DNA of 64,000 nt from Orthonyx spaldingii (taxonomy: Eukaryota > Chordata > Aves > Passeriformes > Orthonychidae). A model generated the notes under the pieces. The model made no database searches, was not told where the DNA came from, and saw only the letters and a program-made list of their open reading frames with translations. How positions within the stretch are numbered: position 1 is the first letter of the stretch; each line of letters starts with the position of its first letter. The translations under genes were made by a program, and so were the position numbers. This document shows, piece after piece, positions 63,291 through 64,000 of this stretch. The stretch covers positions 568,309 to 632,308 of the forward strand of contig VZTJ01004568.1 in NCBI GenBank assembly GCA_013397795.1, read 5' to 3'.

Positions 63291-64000
63291 TCCTTATCAA
63301 TTTTTCCTTCCTCTCAGAAAGCTGGAAATCAGAGCTTCCAGCGTAAAAATGTATCACCCCAAGCAAATTCCTCCAAACCCTAAAGAGCTGAGAAAATGGT
63401 TGGATTTGTCTGTGGGGTGCAGCAGGGTGCAAACACAGCACTTGGAGGAAAAAACACCTCCTGTCTACTGCCCAAAGTGGTGGGATAAATATGTAGGTAT
63501 CTACAGATCTACATTTCTTATTTATACCTCTCTGCCTAACATCTATTTATCCGCATTTTTCCTCCACAAGTATCTAGGAAATGGGTTTTAAATTCAGTCA
63601 AATTAGTGAAGACACAAGGTTACCCAGTTTCTACTACCCAAAATAATATCTCTCTCTGTGAACCAAATTGCTGTTTGCTGGTAAGGAAAGTTTTAGCAGA
63701 GCCACAGCATGGGCAGATCCTTTTTGGTACGTATGCTGGGATACTACAGAAGATCCCTGAAAATTTGCAGCATCTCCATTAATGCTGCCAGGATTCCTGA
63801 TATTAGCAAGCAGTGGGGGATTAAGGAACTGATTGGAATCAGTGAGGGTGCCAGCACTTCAGAAACAAGTCTGTACAGAGTCCAAGCCCATTTTGGTGAT
63901 GGTGTGGCTTTGTTGGATCATAGTTGTGCTCCAGAATTCAGTATTTCAGAGCAGCAGCACAACGAAGCCCTCGGCAGCATTTGCTGTGCCTTTCCCAGTG

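Larger units (their letters stand above)
59693..64000. other. intergenic region to the right edge
   Basis: Mostly AT-rich and unassigned. A 16-bp tandem pair (tttgctattattgaag) lies at 61,052-61,083. A possible diverged CR1 tail lies at 61,917-61,975 (tatagaatcagagaggttag ...). A C-rich stretch at 61,430-61,740 and the CpG-rich block at 63,000-63,290 are the only compositional islands. No gene identified. Confidence 0.65.

Noticed and set aside
39451..64000. First exon of SCAMP1, the gene upstream of AP3B1 in mammals
   Set aside because: No translation resembling the SCAMP N-terminus (NPF repeats) and no large CpG island were found; it is probably further right.

Overview
This is vertebrate nuclear DNA, almost certainly from a songbird (passerine). 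It is AT-rich, and single-copy sequence is broken up by CR1 LINE fragments and long terminal repeats (LTRs) of avian endogenous retroviruses. One SINE has a tRNA-Ile-derived head and a CR1-like tail, the structure described for TguSINE1 of passerines. There are no bacterial-type operons, CRISPR arrays or tightly packed ORFs; most open frames of 60-100 codons are chance.

The one gene identified with confidence is the 5' part of AP3B1 (beta-3A subunit of the AP-3 adaptor complex), on the minus strand. A CpG island at about 38,940-39,450 holds its promoter and exon 1 (ATG at 39,201). Five more coding exons follow at 24,432-24,507, 18,062-18,136, 12,672-12,767, 10,279-10,439 and 5,029-5,095. All have consensus GT/AG splice sites and compatible phases. 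Together they give 606 coding bases, or 202 codons without a stop, covering the N-terminus and the first ARM/HEAT repeats of the trunk domain. The remaining exons lie beyond the left edge. In birds AP3B1 is known to be Z-linked, so the window is probably Z-chromosome (inference).

The introns (1-39,070) hold a CR1 with a decayed reverse-transcriptase frame (19.1-20.1 kb), two CR1 fragments abutting in opposite orientation (21.8-22.2 kb), the TguSINE1-like element (14.2 kb), an old ERVL-type LTR (25.4-26.0 kb), a solo LTR with 5-bp target duplications (35,064-35,941), and two GC-rich degenerate repeat islands (8.8-9.6 and 15.4-16.5 kb). Intron 1 also has four exon-like minus-strand open frames, which I cannot assign.

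The right part (39,450-64,000) lies upstream of AP3B1 and contains no gene I recognise. It holds three more solo LTRs with exact target duplications (44,505-45,674 with 5 bp; 50,081-50,814 with 6 bp; 59,178-59,692 with 6 bp), three CR1 copies (one split by the first of these LTRs), and a small CpG-rich block at 63.0-63.3 kb with cysteine-rich coding potential. I found no convincing evidence of a wholly new biological system. The items most worth checking are the intron 1 exon-like frames, the 63 kb block, and the solo LTRs as possible polymorphic insertions.
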